From Pseudomonas thivervalensis (GTDB lineage: Bacteria; Pseudomonadota; Gammaproteobacteria; Pseudomonadales; Pseudomonadaceae): a stretch of 64,000 bases of DNA. Position 1 is the first letter of the stretch. Each line of letters opens with the position of its first letter. The stretch covers positions 186,001 to 250,000 of the forward strand of contig NZ_LHVE01000020.1 of NCBI RefSeq assembly GCF_001269655.1, written 5' to 3'. This document shows, piece by piece, positions 7,726-15,685 of the stretch. Below the pieces are notes generated by a model. That model worked only from the letters and a program-made list of their open reading frames with translations, had not been told where the DNA came from and made no database searches. The translations under genes and the position numbers were made by a program.

Positions 7726-8916
7726 ATGAGCGAATACTCCCTTTTCACCTCCGAGTCCGTATCTGAAGGGCATCCGGACAAAATCGCCGACCAGATTTCT
7801 GATGCGGTGCTGGACGCCATCATTGCTGAAGACAAGTTCGCCCGCGTGGCGTGCGAGACTCTGGTGAAAACGGGCGTGGCGATCATCGCCGGCGAAGTCA
7901 CCACCTCGGCCTGGGTCGACCTGGAACAGATCGTTCGCGACGTCATCCTGGGCATCGGCTACAACAGCTCCGACGTTGGCTTCGATGGCGCGACCTGCGG
8001 CGTGATGAACATCATCGGCAAGCAGTCCCCCGACATCAACCAGGGCGTTGACCGGGCCAAGCCAGAAGATCAGGGCGCTGGCGACCAGGGCCTGATGTTC
8101 GGCTACGCCAGCAACGAGACCGACGTGCTGATGCCAGCACCGATCACCTTCTCGCACCAGTTGGTCCAGCGCCAGGCCGAGGCTCGTAAATCCGGCCTGC
8201 TGCCTTGGCTGCGCCCGGACGCCAAGTCCCAGGTGACCTGCCGTTACGAAGGCGGCAAGGTGGTCGGTATCGACGCTGTCGTCCTGTCGACCCAGCACAA
8301 CCCTGATGTGTCCTACAAAGACTTGCGCGAAGGCGTGATGGAACTGATCGTCAAGCACGTGCTGCCTGCCGAGTTGCTGTCCAAGGACACCCAGTTCCAC
8401 ATCAACCCGACTGGCCAGTTCATCATCGGCGGCCCCGTGGGCGACTGCGGCCTCACCGGTCGCAAGATCATCGTCGACAGCTACGGCGGCATGGCCCGCC
8501 ACGGCGGTGGCGCGTTCTCCGGCAAGGACCCATCCAAGGTTGACCGTTCGGCCGCCTACGCCGGTCGTTATGTCGCCAAGAACATCGTCGCCGCCGGCCT
8601 GGCCGAGCGTTGCGAGATCCAGGTGTCCTACGCCATTGGCGTCGCCCAGCCTACGTCGATCTCGCTGAACACCTTCGGCACCGGCAAGATCGGCGATGAC
8701 AAGATCATCAACCTGGTCCGCGAAGTGTTCGACCTGCGTCCGTACGCCATCACCACCATGCTCGACCTGCTGCACCCGATGTACCAGGAGACCGCCGCCT
8801 ATGGTCACTTCGGTCGTACGCCGCAGACCAAGACGGTCGATGGCGATACCTTCACCACCTTCACCTGGGAAAAAACCGACCGCGCCGACGCCCTGCGCGC
8901 CGCTGCCGGCCTGTAA
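7726..8916 (+). CDS. metK: S-adenosylmethionine synthetase
   Basis: Makes S-adenosylmethionine from methionine and ATP. The 396-residue product has the family length and begins MSEYSLFTSESVSEGHPDK, containing the ATP-binding GHPDKIADQISD motif. The P-loop-like GGGAFSGKDPSKVDRSAAY motif is complete in the C-terminal half. Only 20 bases separate it from the upstream ArsR-methyltransferase gene, so the two are probably cotranscribed and feedback-controlled. A strong hairpin terminator follows within 13 bases of the stop. Confidence 0.98.
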   Translation: MSEYSLFTSESVSEGHPDKIADQISDAVLDAIIAEDKFARVACETLVKTGVAIIAGEVTTSAWVDLEQIVRDVILGIGYNSSDVGFDGATCGVMNIIGKQSPDINQGVDRAKPEDQGAGDQGLMFGYASNETDVLMPAPITFSHQLVQRQAEARKSGLLPWLRPDAKSQVTCRYEGGKVVGIDAVVLSTQHNPDVSYKDLREGVMELIVKHVLPAELLSKDTQFHINPTGQFIIGGPVGDCGLTGRKIIVDSYGGMARHGGGAFSGKDPSKVDRSAAYAGRYVAKNIVAAGLAERCEIQVSYAIGVAQPTSISLNTFGTGKIGDDKIINLVREVFDLRPYAITTMLDLLHPMYQETAAYGHFGRTPQTKTVDGDTFTTFTWEKTDRADALRAAAGL

Positions 8917-8928
8917 CACCCGCGTGTG

Positions 8929-8965
8929 AAAAAGCCCCTGGCGACTGGGTCGCCAGGGGCTTTTT
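8929..8965 (+). terminator. Rho-independent terminator after metK
   Basis: Stem AAAAAGCCCCTGGCGAC / GTCGCCAGGGGCTTTTT with a short GGG-type loop, ending in a run of T residues. The A tract on the other side makes it potentially bidirectional. Confidence 0.93.
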
Positions 8966-8991
8966 CATGCCCTGAAGATCATCGCCAAACC

Positions 8992-9121
8992 TTGTGGCGA
9001 GGGAGCTTGCTCCCGCGAGGTTGCGCAGCAACCCCAATCAAGCGTCCCGGCAGCCCAAGATACCTAAGGGTTACAGGGGGCTGCTTCGCACCCCAGCGGG
9101 AGCAAGCTCCCTCGCCACAAA
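8992..9121. repeat. REPIN family B (GGCGAGGGAGCTTGCTCCCGC arms)
   Basis: Two inverted copies of a TGTGGCGAGGGAGCTTGCTC palindrome at about 8993-9016 and 9096-9121, with a spacer holding further small dyads. It separates metK from the convergent LysE gene. Confidence 0.9.
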
Positions 9122-9136
9122 GGCTTAGCGCAATGT

Positions 9137-9757
9137 TCAGGTCCTTCGTGCCACCAGCAAAAACGAAGCCGCACTGGCCAACAACCCCGCACACATGCGA
9201 TTGAACAGGCGTTTGCCGCTCGGCCGGGCAAACAGTCGCCGCGCGTAAATGCCCATGTAGCAATACAGGCCGATGGCGATGCACTCCAGCGCCAGGAACA
9301 AGCCACCCAGCACAGCAAATTGTTGGGTAACGGTGCCGGTACGGTCGACGAATTGCGGCAGGAACGCGGTAAACAACAGGATCGCCTTCGGATTACCGAT
9401 CGCCACCAGGAACTCCTGGCGTGCCAGGCCAGCTCGGCTCATCGACGCGACCGCGCCTTCGCTGTCGGCCTCGGGCCGGGCCCGCCACAACTGCACGGCC
9501 AAGTAGAACAGGTAACCGGCACCGACGAGCTTGATCCCCAGGAACAGCAATTCTGAAGTGTGCAGCACGGCGGTGAGGCCCACCGCCGCCAGGGCGATCA
9601 TGATTGCAAACGCCAGCAACCGACCGATGCCGCCGCCGCACGCCCGGACGAAGCCATAACGCGAGGCGTTACTGACGGAAAGCAGGTTGTTCGGCCCCGG
9701 CGCCATATTCAGCGCGAAGCAGGCCGGAATGAAAACAGCGAGTGTCGACAGGTCCAT
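9137..9757 (-). CDS. LysE/RhtB-family amino acid exporter
   Basis: A 206-residue inner-membrane protein. The N-terminus MDLSTLAVFIPACFALNMAPGPNN carries the family signature MAPGPNNLL after the first membrane segment. About six hydrophobic segments follow, including the FLVAIGNPKAILLFTAFLPQF signature read in pieces near residues 110-130. The start at 9757 removes an unlikely Arg/Ser-rich extension. The family exports amino acids such as lysine, threonine and homoserine lactones, but the substrate cannot be told. The gene is convergent to metK and divergent from ligB. Confidence 0.88.
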   Translation of the reverse strand: MDLSTLAVFIPACFALNMAPGPNNLLSVSNASRYGFVRACGGGIGRLLAFAIMIALAAVGLTAVLHTSELLFLGIKLVGAGYLFYLAVQLWRARPEADSEGAVASMSRAGLARQEFLVAIGNPKAILLFTAFLPQFVDRTGTVTQQFAVLGGLFLALECIAIGLYCYMGIYARRLFARPSGKRLFNRMCAGLLASAASFLLVARRT

Positions 9758-9963
9758 TCGAGCGTTCCAGGCAGCGGTGGATCGAAGGCTCATTCTGCAC
9801 CGGCCATTGAAGGGTTCAAGGGACAGTTGCGTGGCTAAATCGCGCGGGACTGTACTGCCGCGACTTGGCCACCAGGCGCCGCAAAATCCGGTAACGCTCC
9901 GACCCTCGCAACAGCCGGAACGCTGACTAGCCTTCAGGTACTCAACCGAGCAAGGATGCTTCG

Positions 9964-11637
9964 ATGCCACCACTCCTGTATGCCCTCGCCTGCCTCGTCT
10001 TCATGGCCATCCCCGCAGTGGCCGCACCTTGTCCCGACTGGCCCGCTGAACGTGCCCGGGCCGAGATCGCTGCGCTGCAACAGCAAATCGACACCTGGGA
10101 CGACCGTTACCACCGCCTCGGCCAGTCGCTGGTAGCCGATGAGCTTTATGATCAATCCCGCACACAACTGAGCCAATGGCGTAGTTGCTTCAATCTGGCA
10201 GCGTCCGACGATCCCCTGCGTTCGGCGGGCGGAAAGGTGCCGCACCCCGTCGTCCATACCGGCTTGGAAAAACTCAAGGACGCCGATGCCGTGGGGACTT
10301 GGCTACAGGGTCGAGAGGATGTCTGGGCGCAGCCGAAAGTCGATGGCGTGGCGGTCTCCCTGGTTTACCGCAAGGGGCGCCTGCATCAGGCGATCAGCCG
10401 CGGCGATGGCGTTCGAGGGCATGACTGGACCTCGAATGCACACAAGATCGGCGCCATCGCGCAACAACTGCGCGACCCCGTGGACCTGGTCGTTCATGGC
10501 GAGTTGTACTGGCGCCTGGACGCCCATGTCCAAGCCCGCAGCGGCAGCCTTAACGCCCGCGCGACCGTGGCGGGATTGATGGCGCGCAGCAGTTTGACGA
10601 CGCAGCAGGCATCCTCCATCGGCCTGTTTGTCTGGGACTGGCCAGCAGGGCCCAGCACCCTGCCCGAACGGTTGGCTGCACTGAACACGCTGGGTTTCGC
10701 CGACACCCGCGACTACCACCAGCCCGTCCGGGCATTGGCCGATGCCGCGCAGTGGCGCGACCACTGGTATCGCACGCCGCTGCCCTTTGCCAGCGACGGG
10801 ATCGTCCTGCGCCAGAGCCGCCGTCCACCCGCCGACCGCTGGCAGGCGAGGACGCCGTTCTGGAGCGTGGCTTGGAAATACCCTTATGCCCAGGCCTTGG
10901 TCGAAGTGCGCAAAGTCCGTTTCAAGGTCGGGCGCACCGGACGCATCACCCCGGTGCTGGAACTTGAACCCACCCTGCTCGACGACCGGTGGATTCGCCG
11001 GGTGAGCGTCAGTTCCCTCAAGCGTTGGGAGGAAATGGACATCCGCCCTGGCGATCAGGTCGCCATCAGCCTGGCCGGGCTGACCATCCCACGACTCGAC
11101 GAGGTGGTGCTGCGCAGCCTCGAGCGCCAGGAGGTCGATGCCCCTGCGGCGAGTGATCATCACTTCTTGAGTTGCTGGCAGGCGACGCCCGGCTGTGAAA
11201 GCCAATTCCTCGCACGCCTGAATTGGCTCAGCGGCAAGCACGGGCTCGCCCTGCCCCATGTCGGCCCCGGTACCTGGGAAAAACTCCTGGCTGCAGGCCG
11301 ACTCCACGGATTGTTGGATTGGTTGACCCTCGATGCCGCCGAGCTTGTTAACATTGGCGGCTTCGGCGAACGCAGCAGCGCCCGCCTGCTCGCCAGCCTG
11401 GGCAGCGCCCGGCAACGCCCTTTCCGGCAATGGCTCATGGCCCTGGGCCTGCCGCCCACGGGTGAGGCCCGGCTGCAAGGACCGTGGCAGGCGCTGGCCG
11501 AGCGCACGACCGAACAATGGCAAGCCGAAGCCGGCATCGGACCGGGACGCGCCGCGCAACTGAGCGCCTTTTTTCGCGACCCGCAGGTGCTGGCCTTGAG
11601 TGACGTATTACGCACCGCTGGGGTCGACGGATTTTAA
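9964..11637 (+). CDS. ligB: NAD-dependent DNA ligase LigB
   Basis: A 557-residue second NAD-dependent ligase. The adenylated lysine is in the motif PKVDGVA at K125, and the nucleotidyltransferase motifs continue with HGELYWR, SDGIVLRQ and WKYPYA. An OB-fold segment (VGRTGRITPVLELEP) and helix-hairpin-helix repeats (GGFGERSSARLLASL) follow. It lacks the BRCT domain and a complete four-cysteine zinc finger of LigA, and it is shorter (about 670 for LigA). The first 21 residues look like a signal peptide (ACLVFMAIPAVAAP), a feature also seen in E. coli LigB. It may be the head of a unit with the next gene. Confidence 0.92.
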   Translation: MPPLLYALACLVFMAIPAVAAPCPDWPAERARAEIAALQQQIDTWDDRYHRLGQSLVADELYDQSRTQLSQWRSCFNLAASDDPLRSAGGKVPHPVVHTGLEKLKDADAVGTWLQGREDVWAQPKVDGVAVSLVYRKGRLHQAISRGDGVRGHDWTSNAHKIGAIAQQLRDPVDLVVHGELYWRLDAHVQARSGSLNARATVAGLMARSSLTTQQASSIGLFVWDWPAGPSTLPERLAALNTLGFADTRDYHQPVRALADAAQWRDHWYRTPLPFASDGIVLRQSRRPPADRWQARTPFWSVAWKYPYAQALVEVRKVRFKVGRTGRITPVLELEPTLLDDRWIRRVSVSSLKRWEEMDIRPGDQVAISLAGLTIPRLDEVVLRSLERQEVDAPAASDHHFLSCWQATPGCESQFLARLNWLSGKHGLALPHVGPGTWEKLLAAGRLHGLLDWLTLDAAELVNIGGFGERSSARLLASLGSARQRPFRQWLMALGLPPTGEARLQGPWQALAERTTEQWQAEAGIGPGRAAQLSAFFRDPQVLALSDVLRTAGVDGF

Positions 11638-11728
11638 TCCGCCCCCCGCGCGGTTGAACCCAAGGGGCAAGCATGCGTTCCAACAGCGCATCTGTACCGA
11701 CCGCTCGCGATTTTTTTACGGAGTTGCT

Positions 11729-12124
11729 ATGAATTTCCTGTCCCCCGCTGCCCTGCTGCTCCTATGCAGCGCCATGGCCGCCCCTTTGATGGCGGACGAG
11801 CAAACCCCGGAGCTCACTGGCTGCGCAGCCAAGCGCCAGGGCATCATCAACCAGATCGAACTGGCCAAGTCCCGTGGCAACCAGGACCTGCAGGCAGGCC
11901 TGGAAACCGCATTGAGTGAAGTCACCACCCATTGCACCGACGCGTCCTTGCGCAAGGAGCGTGAAAACAAGGTGCTCGATGCCAAGCACGAAGTCAGCCG
12001 GCGTCAGGCCGATCTGGAAAAAGCCATGAAGAAAGGCGACGCCGAGCGGATCAACAAACGCAAGGACAAGCTGGCGGCCTCCCGCAAGGAATTGCAGGAA
12101 GCGGTGGATGAGTTGGATAAGTGA
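11729..12124 (+). CDS. DUF1090 periplasmic protein (YqjC-like)
   Basis: A 131-residue protein with a clear signal peptide (MNFLSPAALLLLCSAMAAPLMA). The mature part has two cysteines (TGCAAKRQ and THCTDASL) separated by an amphipathic helix, then a long charged helical region (KHEVSRRQADLEKAMKKGDA) likely to form a coiled coil. This matches the DUF1090 family, represented by E. coli YqjC, of unknown function. The start at 11729 is preceded by GGAG. It lies 91 bases after ligB. Confidence 0.85.
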   Translation: MNFLSPAALLLLCSAMAAPLMADEQTPELTGCAAKRQGIINQIELAKSRGNQDLQAGLETALSEVTTHCTDASLRKERENKVLDAKHEVSRRQADLEKAMKKGDAERINKRKDKLAASRKELQEAVDELDK

Positions 12125-12126
12125 AC

Positions 12127-12190
12127 AGATCGCAGGCTCCGACAGGTTGAACGCGATGCTCTGTAGGAGCTGGCGAAGCCTGCGATCTTT
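12127..12190. repeat. Degenerate family C element (partial arms)
   Basis: AGATCGCAGGCT at 12127-12138 is matched by its exact complement AGCCTGCGATCT at 12177-12188. The right part includes GTAGGAGCTGGCGAAGCC, a type 3 arm of the family C repeat. The left arm is truncated. It may still fold as a hairpin between the convergent DUF1090 and cytochrome genes. Confidence 0.7.
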
Positions 12191-12199
12191 CAAGGCATG

Positions 12200-12649
12200 T
12201 CAATAATCCCGAAACTCCTTATGACAGGCACTGCACGCATCTTCGACTTTCTGCACCGCCGGCCCCAGGTTGCTGACCTTGTAAGGCTGGACTTTGCTGA
12301 CAGTCACCAATTCACCGGTGGCTGTTTCAAGGCTGCGGGCCAGTTCCTGGAAGCGCGCCTGTTTTTGCCAGACTTCATCCCGGGCGCTGGTGTGGTCTTG
12401 CTCGCGTACTTGTGGGAAGTGCTTCCACGGTTCATGGGACAGTTGGTCCAGTTGCACCGCGCCCTCGGCGAAACGTGCACCGTCAAACGGAATGCGGCCA
12501 CGCAACATGCCGCCCAGCTCTTCGTTGGTCTTGAGCATCTGCTTGAAGATCGTCTTGCGCTGGCCCAGGGGAGAGTTGGGATCGACGCCGCCACAGGCGG
12601 ACAACATCAGGCAGGCCAGCACGGCCATGGAAAATCGTTTTACAAACAT
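12200..12649 (-). CDS. Cytochrome c'-like lipoprotein
   Basis: A 149-residue protein with a lipoprotein signal (MFVKRFSMAVLACLMLSAC, lipobox LSAC at residues 16-19) and one haem c attachment motif CSACHK at residues 139-144, only a few residues from the C-terminus. A C-terminal CxxCH after a four-helix region (RKTIFKQMLKTNEELGGML, then PWKHFPQ and VWQKQARFQELARSLE) is the layout of cytochrome c'. Such proteins bind haem and sometimes nitric oxide. The start at 12649 is chosen for the signal peptide. It diverges from mltA. Confidence 0.85.
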   Translation of the reverse strand: MFVKRFSMAVLACLMLSACGGVDPNSPLGQRKTIFKQMLKTNEELGGMLRGRIPFDGARFAEGAVQLDQLSHEPWKHFPQVREQDHTSARDEVWQKQARFQELARSLETATGELVTVSKVQPYKVSNLGPAVQKVEDACSACHKEFRDY

Positions 12650-12774
12650 CTTGGCCTCGGGGCAGGAAACGGCGGTTAGTATCCTCGGGTCATCGGTAAA
12701 GACCAATGCCCCTATCAACAATACGGGTTGTTCGAGCGCCTGACAGCGCTCGAACGACTGCAAAGGAAATCTTC

Positions 12775-13962
12775 ATGAACAGCCGCATCAAGCCCTGGCA
12801 CAAAGTCCTGGCATTGACCCTACCGCTGATCGCACTGTTGGCCGGATGTAACCGCGGCGAAAAGGTCGAGGAACCTCAGACCCACGCCCTCGCCACCTAT
12901 GTCAGCGCCCCCTGGGAGGCATTGCCGGCGGTGTCCGAGGCCGACCTGCTGGCCGGTTTCGGTTCCTGGCGCAGCGCCTGCACCCGGCTCAAGGCCGATG
13001 CGACCTGGGGCTCCACCTGCGCGGCGGCGACCAACGTGCCGCAGACGGCCGCAGCTGTACGCAACTTCCTGAAACAGAACCTGGACGTCTATGGCCTGCG
13101 CTCGGGGGACAACAGTCCCAACGGCCTGATCACCGGCTATTACGAGCCGGTCTACCCCGGCAGCCTCACCCAGACCGCTACGGCGAATATCCCGGTCTAC
13201 GGTGTGCCGGACGACATGATCATCGTGTCGCTGGATAGCATCTACCCGGAACTCAAGGGCAAACGCCTGCGCGGCCGTCTTGAAGGCCGGGTGCTCAAGC
13301 CGTACGACGACGCGGCCACCATCGAGACCAATGGCGTAAAGGCACCGGTCATTGCCTGGCTGACCGACCCCATGAACCTGCAATTCCTGCAGATCCAGGG
13401 TTCGGGGCGCATTCAACTGACTGACGGCCGCCAGTTGCGCATTGGCTATGCCGACCAGAACGGCCACCCTTACCGCCCCATCGGGCGCTGGCTGGTCGAA
13501 CAGGGCGAACTGAAGAAAGAAGATGTGACCATGGGCACCATCAGCGCCTGGGCCAAGGCCAATCCGAATCGCATTCCCGAATTGCTCGGCAGCAACCCCA
13601 GCTACGTGTTCTTCAACCGCAACCCCGACAGCAACGAAGGCCCGCGAGGCTCGTTGAATGTACCGCTGACCGCTGGCTACAGCGTGGCGGTGGACCGCAA
13701 GGTGATTCCTCTGGGCAGCCTGCTGTGGCTATCCACCACGCGCCCCGACGGCAGTGCCCTGAACCGGCCCGTCGCCGCCCAGGACACTGGCGGTGCAATC
13801 ACCGGCGAAGTGCGGGCGGACCTGTTCTGGGGCACCGGCGAGGCGGCCGGACAGTTGGCCGGGGACATGAAGCAGCAGGGACAGATCTGGATGCTCTGGC
13901 CCAAGGGCATGGCGTTGCCGTCCGTGCCGCAGGTGGCGAATGCGGTGACCGCCAATCCCTGA
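12775..13962 (+). CDS. mltA: Membrane-bound lytic murein transglycosylase A
   Basis: A 395-residue lipoprotein that cleaves peptidoglycan glycan strands with anhydro product formation. The lipobox LLAGC places the lipid cysteine at residue 25. The MltA domain carries the GLITGYYEPVYPGS motif, and the 3D barrel domain near the C-terminus carries the catalytic aspartate in the AQDTGGAITG and RADLFWGTG motifs. The start at 12775 follows an AAAGGAAA binding site. A REPIN follows the stop. Confidence 0.95.
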   Translation: MNSRIKPWHKVLALTLPLIALLAGCNRGEKVEEPQTHALATYVSAPWEALPAVSEADLLAGFGSWRSACTRLKADATWGSTCAAATNVPQTAAAVRNFLKQNLDVYGLRSGDNSPNGLITGYYEPVYPGSLTQTATANIPVYGVPDDMIIVSLDSIYPELKGKRLRGRLEGRVLKPYDDAATIETNGVKAPVIAWLTDPMNLQFLQIQGSGRIQLTDGRQLRIGYADQNGHPYRPIGRWLVEQGELKKEDVTMGTISAWAKANPNRIPELLGSNPSYVFFNRNPDSNEGPRGSLNVPLTAGYSVAVDRKVIPLGSLLWLSTTRPDGSALNRPVAAQDTGGAITGEVRADLFWGTGEAAGQLAGDMKQQGQIWMLWPKGMALPSVPQVANAVTANP

Positions 13963-13986
13963 AGGGATGTGTTGATCGTCCCGGCT

Positions 13987-14083
13987 CCATCGCGAGCAAG
14001 CTCGCTCCCACAGTTGATCTCAGTGAACACATATCTTGTGTACACACCCGACCCAATGTGGGAGCGAGCTTGCTCGCGATGAG
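13987..14083. repeat. REPIN family A
   Basis: Inverted arms ATCGCGAGCAAGCTCGCTCC (13988-14013) and GGGAGCGAGCTTGCTCGCGA (14055-14081), between mltA and the convergent MAPEG gene. Confidence 0.9.
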
Positions 14084-14116
14084 GCCAGCAAAAACACCGA
14101 AAATCCGAAGCCAGGC

Positions 14117-14500
14117 TCAGACCGAAACAAAGAAGAAACTCAGGACCAAGCCCACCCCCACGAACCACACCAGCGAACGCAGGATCGCCCAATCTGCCAG
14201 ATAGCAAATGATGTAGAGCAGGCGGCTGGTGATGAACAGCACCGCCAGCACATTGAGGGTGACCAGTTCAGCATTGCCGGCCAGGTGCGCGACGATCACG
14301 GCGGCGGCGAAAAACGGGCTGATTTCAAAGCTGTTCAATTGCGCAGCGTAGGCACGCCGGGGCGCGCCTTCGAGTGAATCCAGGAAATCCCGGGGGTCGT
14401 GGTTATCCCGCAACCGGTATCTGCCACCGGCCTTGGCGACCCCGACACACAGGTAAGGCAGGAGAAAAGCAATCAGCACACACCACAGGGCAACCGTCAT
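14117..14500 (-). CDS. MAPEG family membrane protein
   Basis: A 127-residue protein with four predicted membrane helices, starting at the first segment ALWCVLIAFLLPYLCVG. The motif RRAYAAQLNSFEISPFFAAAV around residues 48-68 matches the MAPEG family signature (an arginine-rich loop then N-x-x-E-x-x-P). Family members include glutathione-dependent microsomal enzymes, but bacterial members like this are mostly uncharacterised. It lies 49 bases downstream of the EamA transporter gene on the same strand. Confidence 0.85.
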   Translation of the reverse strand: MTVALWCVLIAFLLPYLCVGVAKAGGRYRLRDNHDPRDFLDSLEGAPRRAYAAQLNSFEISPFFAAAVIVAHLAGNAELVTLNVLAVLFITSRLLYIICYLADWAILRSLVWFVGVGLVLSFFFVSV

Positions 14501-14549
14501 ACCGCACTTCCTTTTTGAGTTTTATAGAGAATCGAGCGTCAGGCACCGG

Positions 14550-15383
14550 TCAGAACTTCATCACCAGCATGCCAATCAGCACCAGCCCGCAGGCTAAGAG
14601 CCGTGGCCGGCCAAAAGGTTCTTTCAGGTAACGCATGCCGAACAGCACCACCAGGATCACACTGATTTCCCGCAGCGCCGCCGCTTCGGCGATCGAGCCC
14701 AGTTGCATGGCCCACAGCACCAGAGCGTAGCTGAACAATACGCAGAATCCGACCGCCAACCCCAGCCGCCACTGTTCGCGCCAGAACCGCAGGAACGCCG
14801 GCCGTTTGCTCGCCAGCGCCAGCAACGGAAACGGCCAGGCGCTGAGCAGCGTGACCCAGACCAGGTAATCCAGCGGGTGGGACCAACGCCGCAGGGCGTG
14901 CCCGTCGATAAAGGTGTAGCAACCGATGCACAGGCCGATCAGCGCCACCACCGGCAACATCGACCAGGGCAATCGGGCGCCGCCACCGCCCTGCCACAAC
15001 AGGCACAGCATGCCGAACGGGATCAGCAGGATACCGATGACCTGCTGGGTCGTCAGCGCTTCGCCGGCGAAAATAAATGTCAGGGCCAGCACCACCAGCG
15101 GCGACAGGCCGCGCATCAGCGGATAGACCAACCCCAGGTCACCGACCCGATAAGCCTGGATCAGCAAATAGCGATACAACAATTCGAATGCCGCTGACGC
15201 CACGATCCATGGCCAGATCTCCAGCGGTGGCAATGCCACGAAACCCAGCGCCAATGCGACGAACAGCAAGGCGACGCTGTCCATGCACGCAACCACCAGC
15301 AAACGCTCGCCACTGAACTTGATCAGCGTATTCCACGCCGCATGCAACAGCGCCGCTACCAACACCAAGGCCGTTGCAAGCAC
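14550..15383 (-). CDS. EamA/DMT-family transporter
   Basis: A 277-residue inner-membrane protein with about ten hydrophobic segments in two repeats. The first EamA repeat begins ALLHAAWNTLIKFSGE, and the second has SIAEAAALREISVILVVLFG, typical for drug/metabolite transporters that export small molecules. It starts with GTG at 15383, preceded by AAGGAG six bases upstream. No substrate can be assigned. A family C repeat precedes it and separates it from the divergent MFS gene. Confidence 0.85.
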   Translation of the reverse strand: MLATALVLVAALLHAAWNTLIKFSGERLLVVACMDSVALLFVALALGFVALPPLEIWPWIVASAAFELLYRYLLIQAYRVGDLGLVYPLMRGLSPLVVLALTFIFAGEALTTQQVIGILLIPFGMLCLLWQGGGGARLPWSMLPVVALIGLCIGCYTFIDGHALRRWSHPLDYLVWVTLLSAWPFPLLALASKRPAFLRFWREQWRLGLAVGFCVLFSYALVLWAMQLGSIAEAAALREISVILVVLFGMRYLKEPFGRPRLLACGLVLIGMLVMKF

Positions 15384-15412
15384 GGCACGCTCCTTGTCTT
15401 GTCCCCCCGCCC

Positions 15413-15508
15413 GTAGGAGCTGCCGAAGGCTGCGATCTTTTGATCTTTCACTCCAGACTCAATTGTCGGTGGAAAGATCGCAGCCTCGTTGCACTCGTCA
15501 GCTCCTAC
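15413..15508. repeat. Family C inverted repeat, heteromeric arms (type 1/type 2)
   Basis: The left arm GTAGGAGCTGCCGAAGGCTG and the right arm, which ends TGCACTCGTCAGCTCCTAC, belong to two different sequence versions. They still share the outer GTAGGAGCTG/CAGCTCCTAC and the inner GCTGCGATC/GATCGCAGC pairings. Confidence 0.85.
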
Positions 15509-15543
15509 GCTCAGTAAGGCTCATGAATTGATTCGCTATCGTT

Positions 15544-15660
15544 TATACTGCAAGTCGATCACGCCGCACTCAGTTGCGCATACACCAATACCAATAATTT
15601 CGCTGTTGTCCCGTTCTCTCGAACCGGGACGCCGGCATGCGTATGCCTGATCCGGGCGTC
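15544..15660 (+). promoter_or_regulatory. Promoter and structured 5' leader of the MFS gene
   Basis: A good -10 box TATACT at 15544-15549 has no convincing -35. The predicted leader of about 130 bases holds two hairpins. Hairpin 1 (15608-15630) pairs GTCCCGTTC with GAACCGGGAC around a TCTC loop. Hairpin 2 (15628-15660) pairs GACGCCGG with CCGGGCGTC and contains an inner GCAT-GCGT-ATGC hairpin. They share bases 15628-15630, so their outer pairs compete. This is structure read by eye. No known riboswitch class is assigned. Confidence 0.5.
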
Positions 15661-15685
15661 AAGACTACAGACAGAGACCTTGCGC

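Noticed and set aside
15621..15660. A guanidine-type (mini-ykkC) riboswitch before the MFS gene
   Set aside because: The two GG-GACG-like segments are suggestive, but the hairpins do not end in the required ACGR loops and are not two equal stems.
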